From the NCBI RefSeq assembly GCF_900099825.1, contig NZ_LT629693.1, positions 4,909,001 through 4,973,000 on the forward strand: a DNA stretch of 64,000 nucleotides. The letters are read 5' to 3'. Origin of the DNA: Bradyrhizobium ottawaense. Its GTDB lineage: Bacteria; Pseudomonadota; Alphaproteobacteria; Rhizobiales; Xanthobacteraceae. Within the stretch, counting starts at the first letter, position 1, and each line of letters starts with the position of its first letter. This document shows positions 1-7,035 of the stretch, in pieces. A model generated the notes under the pieces. The model was not told the origin of the DNA. It saw only the letters and a list, made by a program, of their open reading frames with translations, and did no database searches. The position numbers were made by a program, and so were the translations under genes.

Positions 1-90
1 ACACTTGCGCTGTGACGGGTTGCCGGCCCCTGCTTGCCAAGGTTCGGCCGTTCACCCACAATTCCGGGAATCATTGCCTTTGGGGGGAAG

Positions 91-471
91 ATGTTTTTCC
101 GGATCAGGAGTTTTCATCTTGGATTGATGCTGGCAACGGCGCTCTCGGTTTCGATGTGGTCCAGCGCCGGCCAGGCCTATACCCCTGAGCAGGAGCAGGC
201 CTGTACCGGCGATGCGTTCCGGCTCTGCAGTGCGGAGATTCCTGACGTCGCGCGCGTGACCGCCTGCATGGCCCGTAACAAGTCCCAGCTCTCGCCGGGG
301 TGCCGCGCCCAGTTCAGGCCGGACCCCGAGCCGCGCGCCGCGGCAGCCGCACCCACCAACATCAGGCCGGTGGCGCGCAAGCCGGTCGCCAGCAAGGCGC
401 GCAAGCCGGCGTCCAGGAAGCCTTCGACCAAACCTTCAACCAGGCCTGCGAAAAAGCCCGCCTCAACCTGA
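91..471 (+). CDS. secreted small protein with a four-cysteine GLG1-like motif
   Basis: Predicted 126-residue exported protein. Residues 1-29 look like a Sec signal peptide (basic start, hydrophobic core, AGQA before the likely cut). The mature part has four cysteines spaced C-x7-C-x12-C-x11-C, with hydrophobic and LS residues placed much as in the cysteine-rich GLG1 repeat. The last 40 residues are a Lys/Arg/Pro/Ser tail. The ATG at 91 is preferred to one at 34 because it puts the signal peptide at the N-terminus. Function unknown; similar short secreted proteins are frequent in Bradyrhizobium as I recall. The GLG1 resemblance is from motif spacing only. Confidence 0.7.
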   Translation: MFFRIRSFHLGLMLATALSVSMWSSAGQAYTPEQEQACTGDAFRLCSAEIPDVARVTACMARNKSQLSPGCRAQFRPDPEPRAAAAAPTNIRPVARKPVASKARKPASRKPSTKPSTRPAKKPAST

Positions 472-565
472 TCGCGACGCGGCGTTTCAAGCCCCCTTCG
501 CGCGACAGACTGACGCCTTGCGGCGCTGTGACCAGTGAACATCTCCTGAAACAAGGAGAAACTCA

Positions 566-874
566 TTGAGCAATCACCAGGAAGAGCTCGACCGGCATTT
601 CGCCTGGTTCGAAGGCAAGCTGCCGCCGAAGCCGGCGAAGTTCGTCGGCTGGCTGCGCCGTCCGTCGTCGCGCTACGCTAGGATCCCGCTCGCCATTCTC
701 TTGATCGTCGGCGGCATCTTCAGCTTCCTGCCGGTACTCGGACTCTGGATGCTGCCGCTCGGACTCCTTTTGTTCGCGCAGGACGTGCCGGTCCTGCAGA
801 AACCGATGGCGCGGATGTTCGGATGGATCGAGCGCAAGTGGATCGAACGCCAGCGCGCAAAAACCATGCAATGA
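566..874 (+). CDS. small membrane protein, unknown function
   Basis: A 102-residue protein starting at TTG (566), which has a clear AAGGAG site 7-12 bases upstream. A charged N-terminal 40 residues precede a hydrophobic hairpin (about residues 40-73, two membrane segments broken by a Pro/Gly/Trp turn) and a basic C-terminal tail, so both ends are probably cytoplasmic. No catalytic motif is visible and I do not recognise the family. It stands alone between the secreted protein upstream and the ParA-like gene downstream. Confidence 0.7.
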   Translation: MSNHQEELDRHFAWFEGKLPPKPAKFVGWLRRPSSRYARIPLAILLIVGGIFSFLPVLGLWMLPLGLLLFAQDVPVLQKPMARMFGWIERKWIERQRAKTMQ

Positions 875-1001
875 CCGGATCAGGCCGTTCCGGCCGTTCC
901 TCTTCTGGTTGCATTGCATTGCACCGCAGGTGTGACTCAAAAAGCAGCTTTGTTGGCAAATCAGTGGCTTCACCGCGGCGGACATCAAATTTTTCTTTAA
1001 C

Positions 1002-1019
1002 GAATCAGCGCGCTGATTC
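1002..1019. promoter_or_regulatory. perfect 18-bp palindrome upstream of the ParA-like gene
   Basis: GAATCAGCG followed directly by CGCTGATTC, 36 bases before the ParA-like start codon and downstream of an A/T-rich patch. It could be an operator for a dimeric repressor (ParA-type proteins often autoregulate) or an RNA hairpin. No function is shown by sequence alone. Confidence 0.35.
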
Positions 1020-1055
1020 ATTTTCGCCTCCTGGGGTCAATCTGGAGGCCAAGGT

Positions 1056-1736
1056 ATGAACGTCATAGTTTTCGCTTCGCGTAAGGGGGGCTCGGGAAAG
1101 AGTACCCTGGCTGCTCACCTCGCTGCCCATGTTCACAAGGCAACGAAACCAATCCTGATGGTCGATGCCGATCCGCAGGGCTCGCTCACGCTCTGGCACA
1201 AGTTGCGTGGCACCAACGAGCCGCCGATCAAGGCTGCGGTGAATTCGGTCAGCGGCATCATCGCCGCCGCCAAGCGTGACGGCGTCGAGTGGGTGTTCAT
1301 CGACACGCCGCCGAACCTGTCGGCCGTGGTCGACGACGCCATCCGCAATGCGACGATGGTGATCATTCCGGCGCGGCCCGGCGTGTTCGACGTCAACGCG
1401 GTGCAGGAAACGATTCAGACCTGCCGTTCGGCGCGCAAGCCTTATGCGGTCGTGATCAACGGAGCGCCTGCCGAACGTGACGGCGCCGAAAGCCGCATCG
1501 TCGCCATCGCGCGTGAAGCGCTGATCAAGTTCCGTGCGCCGGTGTGGAGCGGTCAGATCACCAACCGTGCCGATCTCCTGATGGCGTTGAGCCAGGGCGA
1601 AGGCGCCCGCGAATATTACGCGGAAGGCCGCGCTGCCGCCGAGATTACCCGGCTGTGGGCCGCGATCGAACGTTCGATCAAGGCGATCCGCGGAACGGCG
1701 TCGGCATCGGGCGCCATGCACAAGCAGGCGGCGTAA
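1056..1736 (+). CDS. orphan ParA/MinD-type ATPase
   Basis: A 226-residue P-loop ATPase of the ParA/Soj class. The deviant Walker A (KGGSGKST, residues 10-17, with the signature Lys10) is at the N-terminus, followed by DADPQGS (about residues 38-44) and the Walker B-like IDTPP. Such proteins use ATP-dependent dimerisation to position DNA or protein cargo on the nucleoid. There is no ParB partner or MinE next to it, so it is an orphan whose cargo is unknown. The length suits small chromosomal ParA homologues without the N-terminal HTH. A GGAGG site lies 8 bases before the ATG. An 18-bp palindrome upstream and an intrinsic terminator downstream suggest a monocistronic unit. Confidence 0.85.
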   Translation: MNVIVFASRKGGSGKSTLAAHLAAHVHKATKPILMVDADPQGSLTLWHKLRGTNEPPIKAAVNSVSGIIAAAKRDGVEWVFIDTPPNLSAVVDDAIRNATMVIIPARPGVFDVNAVQETIQTCRSARKPYAVVINGAPAERDGAESRIVAIAREALIKFRAPVWSGQITNRADLLMALSQGEGAREYYAEGRAAAEITRLWAAIERSIKAIRGTASASGAMHKQAA

Positions 1737-1765
1737 CAACGCCGCCTGGTTTGGACGACAAAGAG

Positions 1766-1787
1766 CGCGCGGGCTCCGCGCGTTTTT
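1766..1787 (+). terminator. intrinsic terminator after the ParA-like gene
   Basis: Six-pair G/C stem (CGCGCG / CGCGCG) with a five-base loop followed by TTTTT, 30 bases after the ParA-like stop codon. Confidence 0.75.
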
Positions 1788-1813
1788 CTATGTGTGCGAG
1801 GAATCCCTCGGCC

Positions 1814-1930
1814 TCATTGCGAGGAGCGTAAGCGACGAAGCAATCCAGACTTCCTTTCGGGCCTTCTGGATTGCTTCGCGGAGCCTGTCATCGGGCGCGC
1901 ATTCGCGCGACCCGTTGGCTCGTAATGACG
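1814..1930. repeat. palindromic intergenic repeat, class A
   Basis: An imperfect inverted repeat bounded by TCATTGCGAGGAGCG and GGCTCGTAATGACG, with inner arms AGCAATCCAGA / TCTGGATTGCTTCG and an inserted module (GCCTGTCATCGGGCGCGCA... to CCCGTTGGCTC). Related copies lie at about 14341-14425, 17808-17924 and 48687-48800. It resembles REP/BIME-type elements of Bradyrhizobium. Confidence 0.75.
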
Positions 1931-1943
1931 GAAGAGACGCTGC

Positions 1944-2081
1944 TTACGCCACCATCAGCACGTAAAACACGACAACCGGCGACAGCGTCAGGATCACCGA
2001 CCAGATGCCGACCGCCCACAGGATGTCCGCGGTCGTAAAGCCCTGTTGCTCAGGGATGGTGTTGTTGTTTTCGAAATGCAC
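1944..2081 (-). CDS. 45-residue single-pass membrane protein
   Basis: A short frame starting at GTG (2081) and ending TAA. About 18 polar residues with an Asn-rich patch and GFTTADILWAVG are followed by one hydrophobic span reaching nearly the C-terminus. Codon third positions are G/C-rich like its neighbours. No strong ribosome-binding site is visible (a GGGGGCG run lies upstream) and there is no ATG upstream in frame. Function unknown. A similar-sized membrane protein is divergently placed at 2394. Confidence 0.5.
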   Translation of the reverse strand: MHFENNNTIPEQQGFTTADILWAVGIWSVILTLSPVVVFYVLMVA

Positions 2082-2393
2082 GACGCGCCCCCGCGTTTTG
2101 TTGTTGTGGGGATAGTGATACGCGCCTCGTTTTAAAAACCCGGTCGCAATATCGCTCGCATTTGACCGCAGGTGCTACCGCCGATTAACCACGGCGGCGC
2201 CACGGGTCGATCGACACCTTTATGTGACGGGCTGGATGGCAGGGGTCGCTGGCGCAGCCGCACACGTTTCGATTCGCCCCGGGTGGTTAACGCTTGCTGA
2301 CCGCGAAGCGTCAAAGTCGAACGACGCCTGGCCCGCAACGTTAAAATTTTACGCGTATGGATATTCCCTCAAGAAAAAAACGGGGGGATACCA
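2082..2393. other. non-coding gap between two divergent tiny membrane genes
   Basis: 312 bases holding the presumed divergent promoters of the 45- and 46-residue membrane proteins. No coding frame with plausible codon use, no RNA gene and no repeat copy was recognised. The A/T-rich segment around 2330-2380 is the likeliest promoter region for the rightward gene. Confidence 0.4.
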
Positions 2394-2534
2394 ATGTCTG
2401 GCGATAACAAGAAATATCCGGTCTGCGAGCACGCCCAGAGAATGCACGACGTTCTCTTGGTGTCGGCATTTGCGGTCTGGGCCATGCTGCTCGGCTTCGC
2501 GCCGGTCATGACCTACCGGCTCCTGGTGAGCTGA
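2394..2534 (+). CDS. 46-residue small membrane protein
   Basis: ATG at 2394 with a GGGGGGA purine run 6 bases upstream, stop TGA at 2532. A polar N-terminus with one Cys and His residues is followed by a hydrophobic segment (about residues 19-38) and a short Arg-containing tail. G/C-rich third positions support coding. A 14-bp hairpin without a T-run follows at 2544-2574. I do not recognise the family. Confidence 0.55.
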   Translation: MSGDNKKYPVCEHAQRMHDVLLVSAFAVWAMLLGFAPVMTYRLLVS

Positions 2535-2543
2535 TACGATCTT

Positions 2544-2574
2544 CGCCCTCTCGCCGGTTGCCGGCGAGAGGGCG
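2544..2574. terminator. strong 14-bp hairpin after the 46-residue gene
   Basis: CGCCCTCTCGCCGG, a TTG loop and its exact complement. It has no poly-T, so it is either a transcript-stabilising 3' hairpin or a weak terminator. Confidence 0.45.
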
Positions 2575-2600
2575 CGCACTTGGCTTGAAAACGCCCTGCA

Positions 2601-2700
2601 GCGTTTTCCAGCGAAGTGGAAGCCGGTTCGCGTCAAGAAAACGCGTCAATCAAAAATCTAGAGCCCCGTTCCGATTCCATCGGAACGGAAAAGGCTCTAG
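2601..2700. repeat. composite intergenic repeat (classes C and D) ending in a stop codon
   Basis: Class C part (2601-2649): GCGTTTTCCAGCGAAGTGG...GTTCGCGTCAAGAAAACGCGTCAA. Class D part (2658-2700): a hairpin beginning CTAGAGCC and ending GGCTCTAG. The last CTAG provides the TAG stop of the DapA-family gene that ends at 2697. Related copies are at 4211-4336, 17037-17130 and 19979-20132. Confidence 0.8.
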
Positions 2701-3629
2701 GCGCGCCGCAACAGCGGCGGCCTGCGCCGCGCAATGTCGGCATCGAGCAGCGCAGCGAGCTCCTCGCTCACTTCAACCATCGGCAGTCGAACCTCGGCAC
2801 TGTCGATCAGGCCATGGCGCGCCAGCCAGTACTTGGCCGGCGCCGGGCTCGGCTCGGCGAACAACAGCCGCGTCAATTCGGAAACACTTTCCCAGCACGC
2901 CTGCGCGCCGTCGCGATCGCCCTGCTTGATCAGCTTGTGCACCGATGCGAACGCCTCGGTTTCCAGATGCGCGGACAACAAGATGCCGCCGTTGGCGCCG
3001 TCGCCGAGCGCGTCGTGATATTGCGCGTCCTCGCCGGTCAGCACGCGGAAGCCGGCCGGCCGTCGCCTGAGGAAGTCGATCGACTGGGCGCGGTCGCTGC
3101 TGCAGTCCTTGATGCCGACGATGTTTCGATGTTCGGCGAGTTGCAGCAGCGTCTCGTTGGTGAGATTGACCGCGGTGCGGTAGGGGATGTTGTAGAGCAC
3201 GATCGGCCAGGAGGCGTGATCGGCGAGCGCCTTGAAATGCTGCACGAGACCGCGCTGCGACGGCCGCGTGTAATAGGGGCTCGCGATCAGATAGCCGTCG
3301 ATCGGCCAGACCGCGGTCTCGTCCAGCACATCCAGCAGCTTCGAGGTGCTGGCGCCCGACAGGCCGAGACAGATCGGCAGGCTGCGTCCGCTGCCGGATA
3401 TTTCCTCGTGCGTCAGCGCCACCAGCCGCTCGAGTTCGTGCGCGCCGAGCGACATGCCTTCGCCCGATGTGGCGCCAAGGATCAACCCGTCGATCGGGCC
3501 GCGCGCATAGTGCCGGACAAGTCGTCGCAGGCTGGGCTCGTCGAGTTCACCGTTCCGAAACGGCGTGACGAGGGGCAGCCACAGGCCTTGCAGCCGGCTT
3601 CGCAGATCGGGTGTTGGTTGGTCGGTCAT
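2697..3629 (-). CDS. dihydrodipicolinate synthase / N-acetylneuraminate lyase family protein
   Basis: A 310-residue class I aldolase-type lyase or synthase of the DapA/NanA superfamily, which forms a Schiff base with a 2-oxo acid. Visible landmarks are GATSGE (about 52-57, the carboxylate-binding loop), Tyr146 in YNIP, and the Schiff-base Lys174 in GIKD. Full family length. Start at the ATG 3629 with AAGGAG 8 bases upstream; an upstream in-frame extension lacks a ribosome site. No lysine-biosynthesis gene is adjacent, so the substrate (aspartate semialdehyde versus a sugar-derived oxo acid) cannot be assigned. Its TAG stop lies in the terminal CTAG of a repeat element. Confidence 0.85.
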   Translation of the reverse strand: MTDQPTPDLRSRLQGLWLPLVTPFRNGELDEPSLRRLVRHYARGPIDGLILGATSGEGMSLGAHELERLVALTHEEISGSGRSLPICLGLSGASTSKLLDVLDETAVWPIDGYLIASPYYTRPSQRGLVQHFKALADHASWPIVLYNIPYRTAVNLTNETLLQLAEHRNIVGIKDCSSDRAQSIDFLRRRPAGFRVLTGEDAQYHDALGDGANGGILLSAHLETEAFASVHKLIKQGDRDGAQACWESVSELTRLLFAEPSPAPAKYWLARHGLIDSAEVRLPMVEVSEELAALLDADIARRRPPLLRRA

Positions 3630-3648
3630 CGTTCCATCTCCTTGGGGC

Positions 3649-3769
3649 TTGAAGAGCCGGAGACGGGACCAATAATAAACCCCGTCCTCGCGGCGGGGTT
3701 TTCGGGATCGGGCAGGCGAAGAGATTATTGCGCGCGTCGATCTCGGGTCCCCGGCAGGGGACCTTTTTT
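3649..3769 (+). ncRNA. candidate small RNA, divergent from the DapA-like gene
   Basis: A textbook rightward terminator (GGTCCCC, loop GGCA, GGGGACC, TTTTTT at 3746-3769) has no rightward gene in the preceding 1.2 kb. Upstream are TTGAAG (3649-3654) and, 16 bases later, AATAAT (3671-3676), a plausible sigma-70-type promoter, which would give a transcript of about 85-90 bases. A second stem (AAACCCCG / CGGGGTTT, 3677-3702) lies at the 5' end. Speculative until expression is seen. Together with the next entries it fills the 390-base gap 3630-4019. Confidence 0.35.
3746..3769 (+). terminator. orphan rightward intrinsic terminator
   Basis: Perfect seven-pair stem, four-base loop and six T residues. 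On the opposite strand no T-run follows, so it acts on rightward transcription, although both flanking protein genes point left. Confidence 0.75.
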
Positions 3770-3904
3770 CGACGACAGCGATGCGCACGAATTCGTGATC
3801 ATTTGCAGATGATGCGGTGCGCCGCATGGCATGTCAATCCGCGGGGCAACATGACGCAGGCATGCGAGCGGCTTGCGAACGAACGCCGCCCGGCAATCAA
3901 ACGC

Positions 3905-3934
3905 AAAAAAAAGCCGGACTCAAAAGAGTCCGGC
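3905..3934 (-). terminator. leftward intrinsic terminator
   Basis: Nine-pair stem GCCGGACTC / GAGTCCGGC with a four-base loop. Eight A residues on the plus strand give a U-tract for leftward transcripts; only three T follow on the plus strand. Confidence 0.8.
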
Positions 3935-4043
3935 TTTAAGGCATTGGCCACGTGAGGCCGACACAATCACCTTCCAAGAGGGATTACTGAACTTCCGCGC
4001 CACTGGAGGAGGGGGACATATGCGCGACGCGGCCGTTCAGCGT
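3905..4043 (-). ncRNA. candidate trans-acting sRNA with an anti-Shine-Dalgarno motif
   Basis: On the minus strand a strong terminator (GCCGGACTC, TTTT, GAGTCCGGC, then eight T at 3912-3905) has no obvious gene ending at it: the LysR gene stops 400 bases away. Some 90 bases upstream the strand reads CCCCCTCCTCC, an anti-ribosome-binding-site motif like the CCUCC boxes of rhizobial alpha-r14-type sRNAs. A weak promoter-like pair (TTGCTG, then CATAGT) would start the transcript near 4043. The exact 5' end is a guess. Confidence 0.4.
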
Positions 4044-4184
4044 GGAGACACTATGATCCCCATCGGCGCCTCGCAGCAACCGCCCGAGCCGCATGTCAGT
4101 CATGCGGAGAGCGGGCCTCTGTGCGATCAGCGTATCCCGAAGCGGGATGACGAAGACACCCGCTGCCAGAGTGTTTTCGAGTGA
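4020..4184 (+). CDS. possible 54-residue hypothetical protein
   Basis: ATG at 4020 follows a very strong GGAGGAGGGGG at 5 bases and opens a 54-residue frame rich in charged residues, with two Cys and no membrane segment. Codon use is only moderately typical. The purine run is equally explained as the complement of the CCCCCTCCTCC motif of the candidate leftward sRNA, so this call competes with that one. No family recognised. Confidence 0.25.
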   Translation: MRDAAVQRGDTMIPIGASQQPPEPHVSHAESGPLCDQRIPKRDDEDTRCQSVFE

Positions 4185-4210
4185 AGCATGCCCTCGGACT
4201 TGATCCGAGG

Positions 4211-4336
4211 GTGGATGCCGGTTCACGTCGCAATCAAGTTTACGCAGATTGCGTAGACTTATCTGCGGTAGAAAACGCGTCAAAAGCAAAAGGCTAGAGC
4301 CCGGTTCTGATCCAATCAGAACCGATCAGGCTCTAG
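4211..4336. repeat. composite intergenic repeat (classes C and D) at the LysR stop
   Basis: A diverged class C part (ATGCCGGTTCACGTCGC... to AAAACGCGTCAAAAG) is followed by a class D hairpin from CTAGAGCCCGG to GGCTCTAG (4294-4336). The terminal CTAG supplies the TAG stop (4335-4333) of the LysR-type gene. Confidence 0.7.
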
Positions 4337-5256
4337 GAGGGCCAGCGCTGCGCCTTGCTGACCACGAAATCGCGGAACACCTGCACCCGCGCCACCGTCT
4401 TGAGTTCTTCCGGATAGACGAAATAGGTGTCGACCTGGATCGAGTCGGTCTCGCCGAACAGCTGCACCAGCCGGTTGTTTTCCTCGACCAGATAGTCCGG
4501 CAGCGCGGCGATACCGAGCCCCTGCTGGCAGGCGCGAACCAGCCCCAGGATGTTGTTGACCTTGAAGAACGGCTCGCGCGGACCCGAGCCGTTGCGGCCG
4601 GCGTCGATCAGCCAGGAGCGGTTCTGCAGGTGCGGCGGCACCTGCGCGTCGCCGAGCATGATGATGCGATGCGAGTCGAGGTCGTCGAGCGTGCGCGGCG
4701 TGCCGAAACGCTTGATGTATTCCGGCGAGCAGTAGGCATGGAAGCCGATCGAGAACAGCTTGCGCTGGATCAGGTCGGGCTGGGTCGGCTTGCGGGTTCG
4801 GATCGCGACGTCGGCCTCGCGCATCGACAGGTCGAGATCCTCGTCGGTCACGATCAGCGAGATGCGGATGTCCGGGTAGAGCGCGGTGAATTCGTCGAGC
4901 CGCGGAATCAGCCAGTTGATGCCGAGCGCCGGCGGCGTGGTGATCTTGAGGTCGCCGCTCGGCCGCTCGCGGCTGTCGGTGAGCTTGGCGCGCGCCGCCT
5001 GCAACTGCATGAACACGTCATGCGCGGTGCGGAACAGCAAGTCGCCCTGCTCGGTGAGGATGAGCCCGCGGGCATGGCGGTGGAACAGCGAGACCGAGAG
5101 CTCCTGCTCCAGCGCCGAGACCTGCCGCGATACCGCCGATTGCGACAGCCCCAGTTGCTCGCCGGCATGCGTGAAGCTTCCCGCTTCCGCCGCTGCGTGA
5201 AACACCTTCAGCTTGTCCCAATCCATGTCGTTAAATCCGTTTCGCGTGCGAGCCAT
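4333..5256 (-). CDS. LysR-type transcriptional regulator downstream of trxB
   Basis: A 307-residue LysR family activator/repressor. The winged HTH is at about residues 12-70 (WDKLKVFHAAAEAGSFTHAG, LSQSAVSRQVSALE), followed by the periplasmic-binding-protein-like effector domain (about 100-300). The start at 5256 lies 2 bases after the trxB stop, so the two are co-transcribed and probably coupled; an alternative ATG at 5226 (MDWDKLK) is also possible. The conserved trxB-lysR pairing suggests a link to thiol or redox control, but the effector is unknown. It ends within the CTAG of a repeat element. Confidence 0.88.
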   Translation of the reverse strand: MARTRNGFNDMDWDKLKVFHAAAEAGSFTHAGEQLGLSQSAVSRQVSALEQELSVSLFHRHARGLILTEQGDLLFRTAHDVFMQLQAARAKLTDSRERPSGDLKITTPPALGINWLIPRLDEFTALYPDIRISLIVTDEDLDLSMREADVAIRTRKPTQPDLIQRKLFSIGFHAYCSPEYIKRFGTPRTLDDLDSHRIIMLGDAQVPPHLQNRSWLIDAGRNGSGPREPFFKVNNILGLVRACQQGLGIAALPDYLVEENNRLVQLFGETDSIQVDTYFVYPEELKTVARVQVFRDFVVSKAQRWPS

Positions 5257-5258
5257 GT

Positions 5259-6224
5259 CTATTCAGCCGCCGCGCGATCGCTCGCGCGCAAAGCCATGAA
5301 ACGTTCAGCCTCAAGAGCCGCCATGCAGCCGAGGCCGGCGGCGGTGACCGCCTGGCGGTAGGTTTCATCCGCGACGTCACCGGCGGCAAACAGCCCGGGC
5401 ACCGACGTGGCGGTCGAGTTCGGCGCCACCTCGACATAGCCGGATGGTTTCAGCTTGATCTGGCCGGCGACGAGGTCGGTTGCCGGCGCATGGCCGATGG
5501 CGATGAAGACGCCGTCGGCCGGCACTTCCGTCAGCGTGCCGGTCTTGACGTTTTTCAGCCTGACATGGGTAACCTTGCCCGGGTTCCGGGTACCGCAGAT
5601 CTCGTCGATCGCTGAGTCCCAGACCACCTTGATCTTGGGATGCTTGAACAGGCGGTCCTGCAGAATCCGTTCGGCGCGGAAATGGTCGCGGCGATGCACG
5701 ATCGTGACTTGTGACGCGAAGTTGGTCAGGAACAGTGCCTCTTCGACCGCGGTGTTGCCGCCGCCGACCACGACCACTTCCTTGTTGCGATAGAAGAAGC
5801 CGTCGCAGGTCGCGCAGGCCGAGACGCCAAAACCCTTGAAGGTTTCTTCCGAGGGGATGCCGAGCCAGCGCGCCTGCGCGCCGGTGGCTAAAATCACGGT
5901 CTCGGCGATATAGACATCGCCGCTGTCGCAGGTCAGGCGAAACGGCCGTTGCGATAGCTCGAGCTTGGTGACGAGATCGGTGACGATCTTGGTGCCGACA
6001 TGGGCGGCCTGCTTCTCCATCTGCTCCATCAGCCAGGGGCCCTGGATGACGTCGGCGAAGCCCGGATAGTTTTCCACGTCGGTGGTGATGGTGAGCTGCC
6101 CGCCGGGCTGAATGCCCTGAATCAGGATCGGCTCGAGCATGGCCCGTGCCGCGTAGATCGCTGCGGTGTAACCGGCCGGGCCGGAACCGATAATGACGAC
6201 CTTGGCATGGATAGGGGCAGACAT
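5259..6224 (-). CDS. trxB: thioredoxin reductase (NADPH)
   Basis: A 321-residue flavoprotein that transfers electrons from NADPH through FAD and a redox disulfide to thioredoxin in the cytoplasm. The FAD-binding GSGPAG is at residues 13-18, the active-site CATC at 137-140 inside the inserted NADPH domain, the NADP motif GGGNTAVEEA follows, and the C-terminal FAD segment includes GDVAD. Length and domain order match bacterial low-Mr TrxB. It is followed 2 bases later by a LysR gene and transcribed divergently from lrp, an arrangement I recall as conserved in Rhizobiales. Confidence 0.96.
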   Translation of the reverse strand: MSAPIHAKVVIIGSGPAGYTAAIYAARAMLEPILIQGIQPGGQLTITTDVENYPGFADVIQGPWLMEQMEKQAAHVGTKIVTDLVTKLELSQRPFRLTCDSGDVYIAETVILATGAQARWLGIPSEETFKGFGVSACATCDGFFYRNKEVVVVGGGNTAVEEALFLTNFASQVTIVHRRDHFRAERILQDRLFKHPKIKVVWDSAIDEICGTRNPGKVTHVRLKNVKTGTLTEVPADGVFIAIGHAPATDLVAGQIKLKPSGYVEVAPNSTATSVPGLFAAGDVADETYRQAVTAAGLGCMAALEAERFMALRASDRAAAE

Positions 6225-6483
6225 CGGTAGTTCCCTTTCTTAAGGGAGTTTGGTCAGGACGTGAGCGGAAAGCGGCCGGAAAAGGCATCGCGGCGGCGCC
6301 AAAAGTGTCAAATCCAAGTCTAGGACATCTGGGTAGCTATGCAAGAATTGCAATCCAAATCAGCGATTTTTCCCCGTATCTGGGCCAAATGACGCGCTGC
6401 ACGCGCAATAAAATTGCGCATCTGGGCTCGGCTGCGCTATGAGTGTTCGACAAGCCCAGCCAGCCCCAGGGAACCGGACCCGC

Positions 6484-6963
6484 GTGTCGAAGAATCTTGA
6501 CGAAATCGACCTCAAAATCCTCGCCGAAATCCAGGCCGACGGCCGAATCACCAATGTCGAACTGGCCAAACGGGTCGGCATTTCGCCGCCGCCCTGCCTG
6601 CGCCGGGTGCGGACCCTGGAGGAGGAGGGCTACATCCTGGGTTACCGCGGCTTGCTGGATCCGCGCCGCCTCGGCTTCGACGTCACGGTGTTTGCGTCGG
6701 TGCATCTGTCCAGCCAGGCGGACGCCGATCTGCGGGCGTTCGAGGAGTTCGTCCGCGCCGAGCCCTTGGTGCGGGAATGCTGGATGCTCTCGGGCGAGGT
6801 CGATTTCATTTTAAAATGCGTCGCGCCCGACATGGCGACGTTTCAGGAGTTCGTCACCCACCTGACCGCGGCGCCGCATGTGCGCAACGTCAGGACGTCG
6901 CTGGTGCTGCACAATTCGAAATACGAAGCGGCAGTGCCGCTGGACATGAAGGTTGTGGGCTGA
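6484..6963 (+). CDS. Lrp/AsnC family transcriptional regulator
   Basis: A 159-residue leucine-responsive-type regulator. The N-terminal HTH (about residues 5-50: LDEIDLKILAEIQADGRI, ELAKRVGIS) is followed by a RAM/ACT-like ligand and oligomerisation domain carrying GEVDFILK and the closing NVRTSLVL. GTG at 6484 gives the usual family N-terminus; an ATG at 6439 would add 15 residues with no ribosome site. Divergent from trxB with about 260 bases between. Amino acids are the usual effectors; targets unknown. Confidence 0.9.
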   Translation: MSKNLDEIDLKILAEIQADGRITNVELAKRVGISPPPCLRRVRTLEEEGYILGYRGLLDPRRLGFDVTVFASVHLSSQADADLRAFEEFVRAEPLVRECWMLSGEVDFILKCVAPDMATFQEFVTHLTAAPHVRNVRTSLVLHNSKYEAAVPLDMKVVG

Positions 6964-6976
6964 CGTCTGCATCGCC

Positions 6977-7016
6977 GTCACTCCGGGTTCGATGCCTCGC
7001 ATCGTCCCGGAATGAC
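6977..7016. repeat. short palindromic repeat (GTCATTCCGG class)
   Basis: Imperfect inverted repeat GTCACTCCGGGTTCGATGC / GCATCGTCCCGGAATGAC just after the lrp gene. A longer relative is at 48593-48672. Confidence 0.55.
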
Positions 7017-7035
7017 AGGTTGATAAAGCTCCGCG

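Noticed and set aside
3630..4020. tmRNA next to a dapA-like gene, as found in some alphaproteobacteria
   Set aside because: No tag reading frame resembling the alphaproteobacterial ANDN-type tag and no tRNA-Ala-like ends were found.
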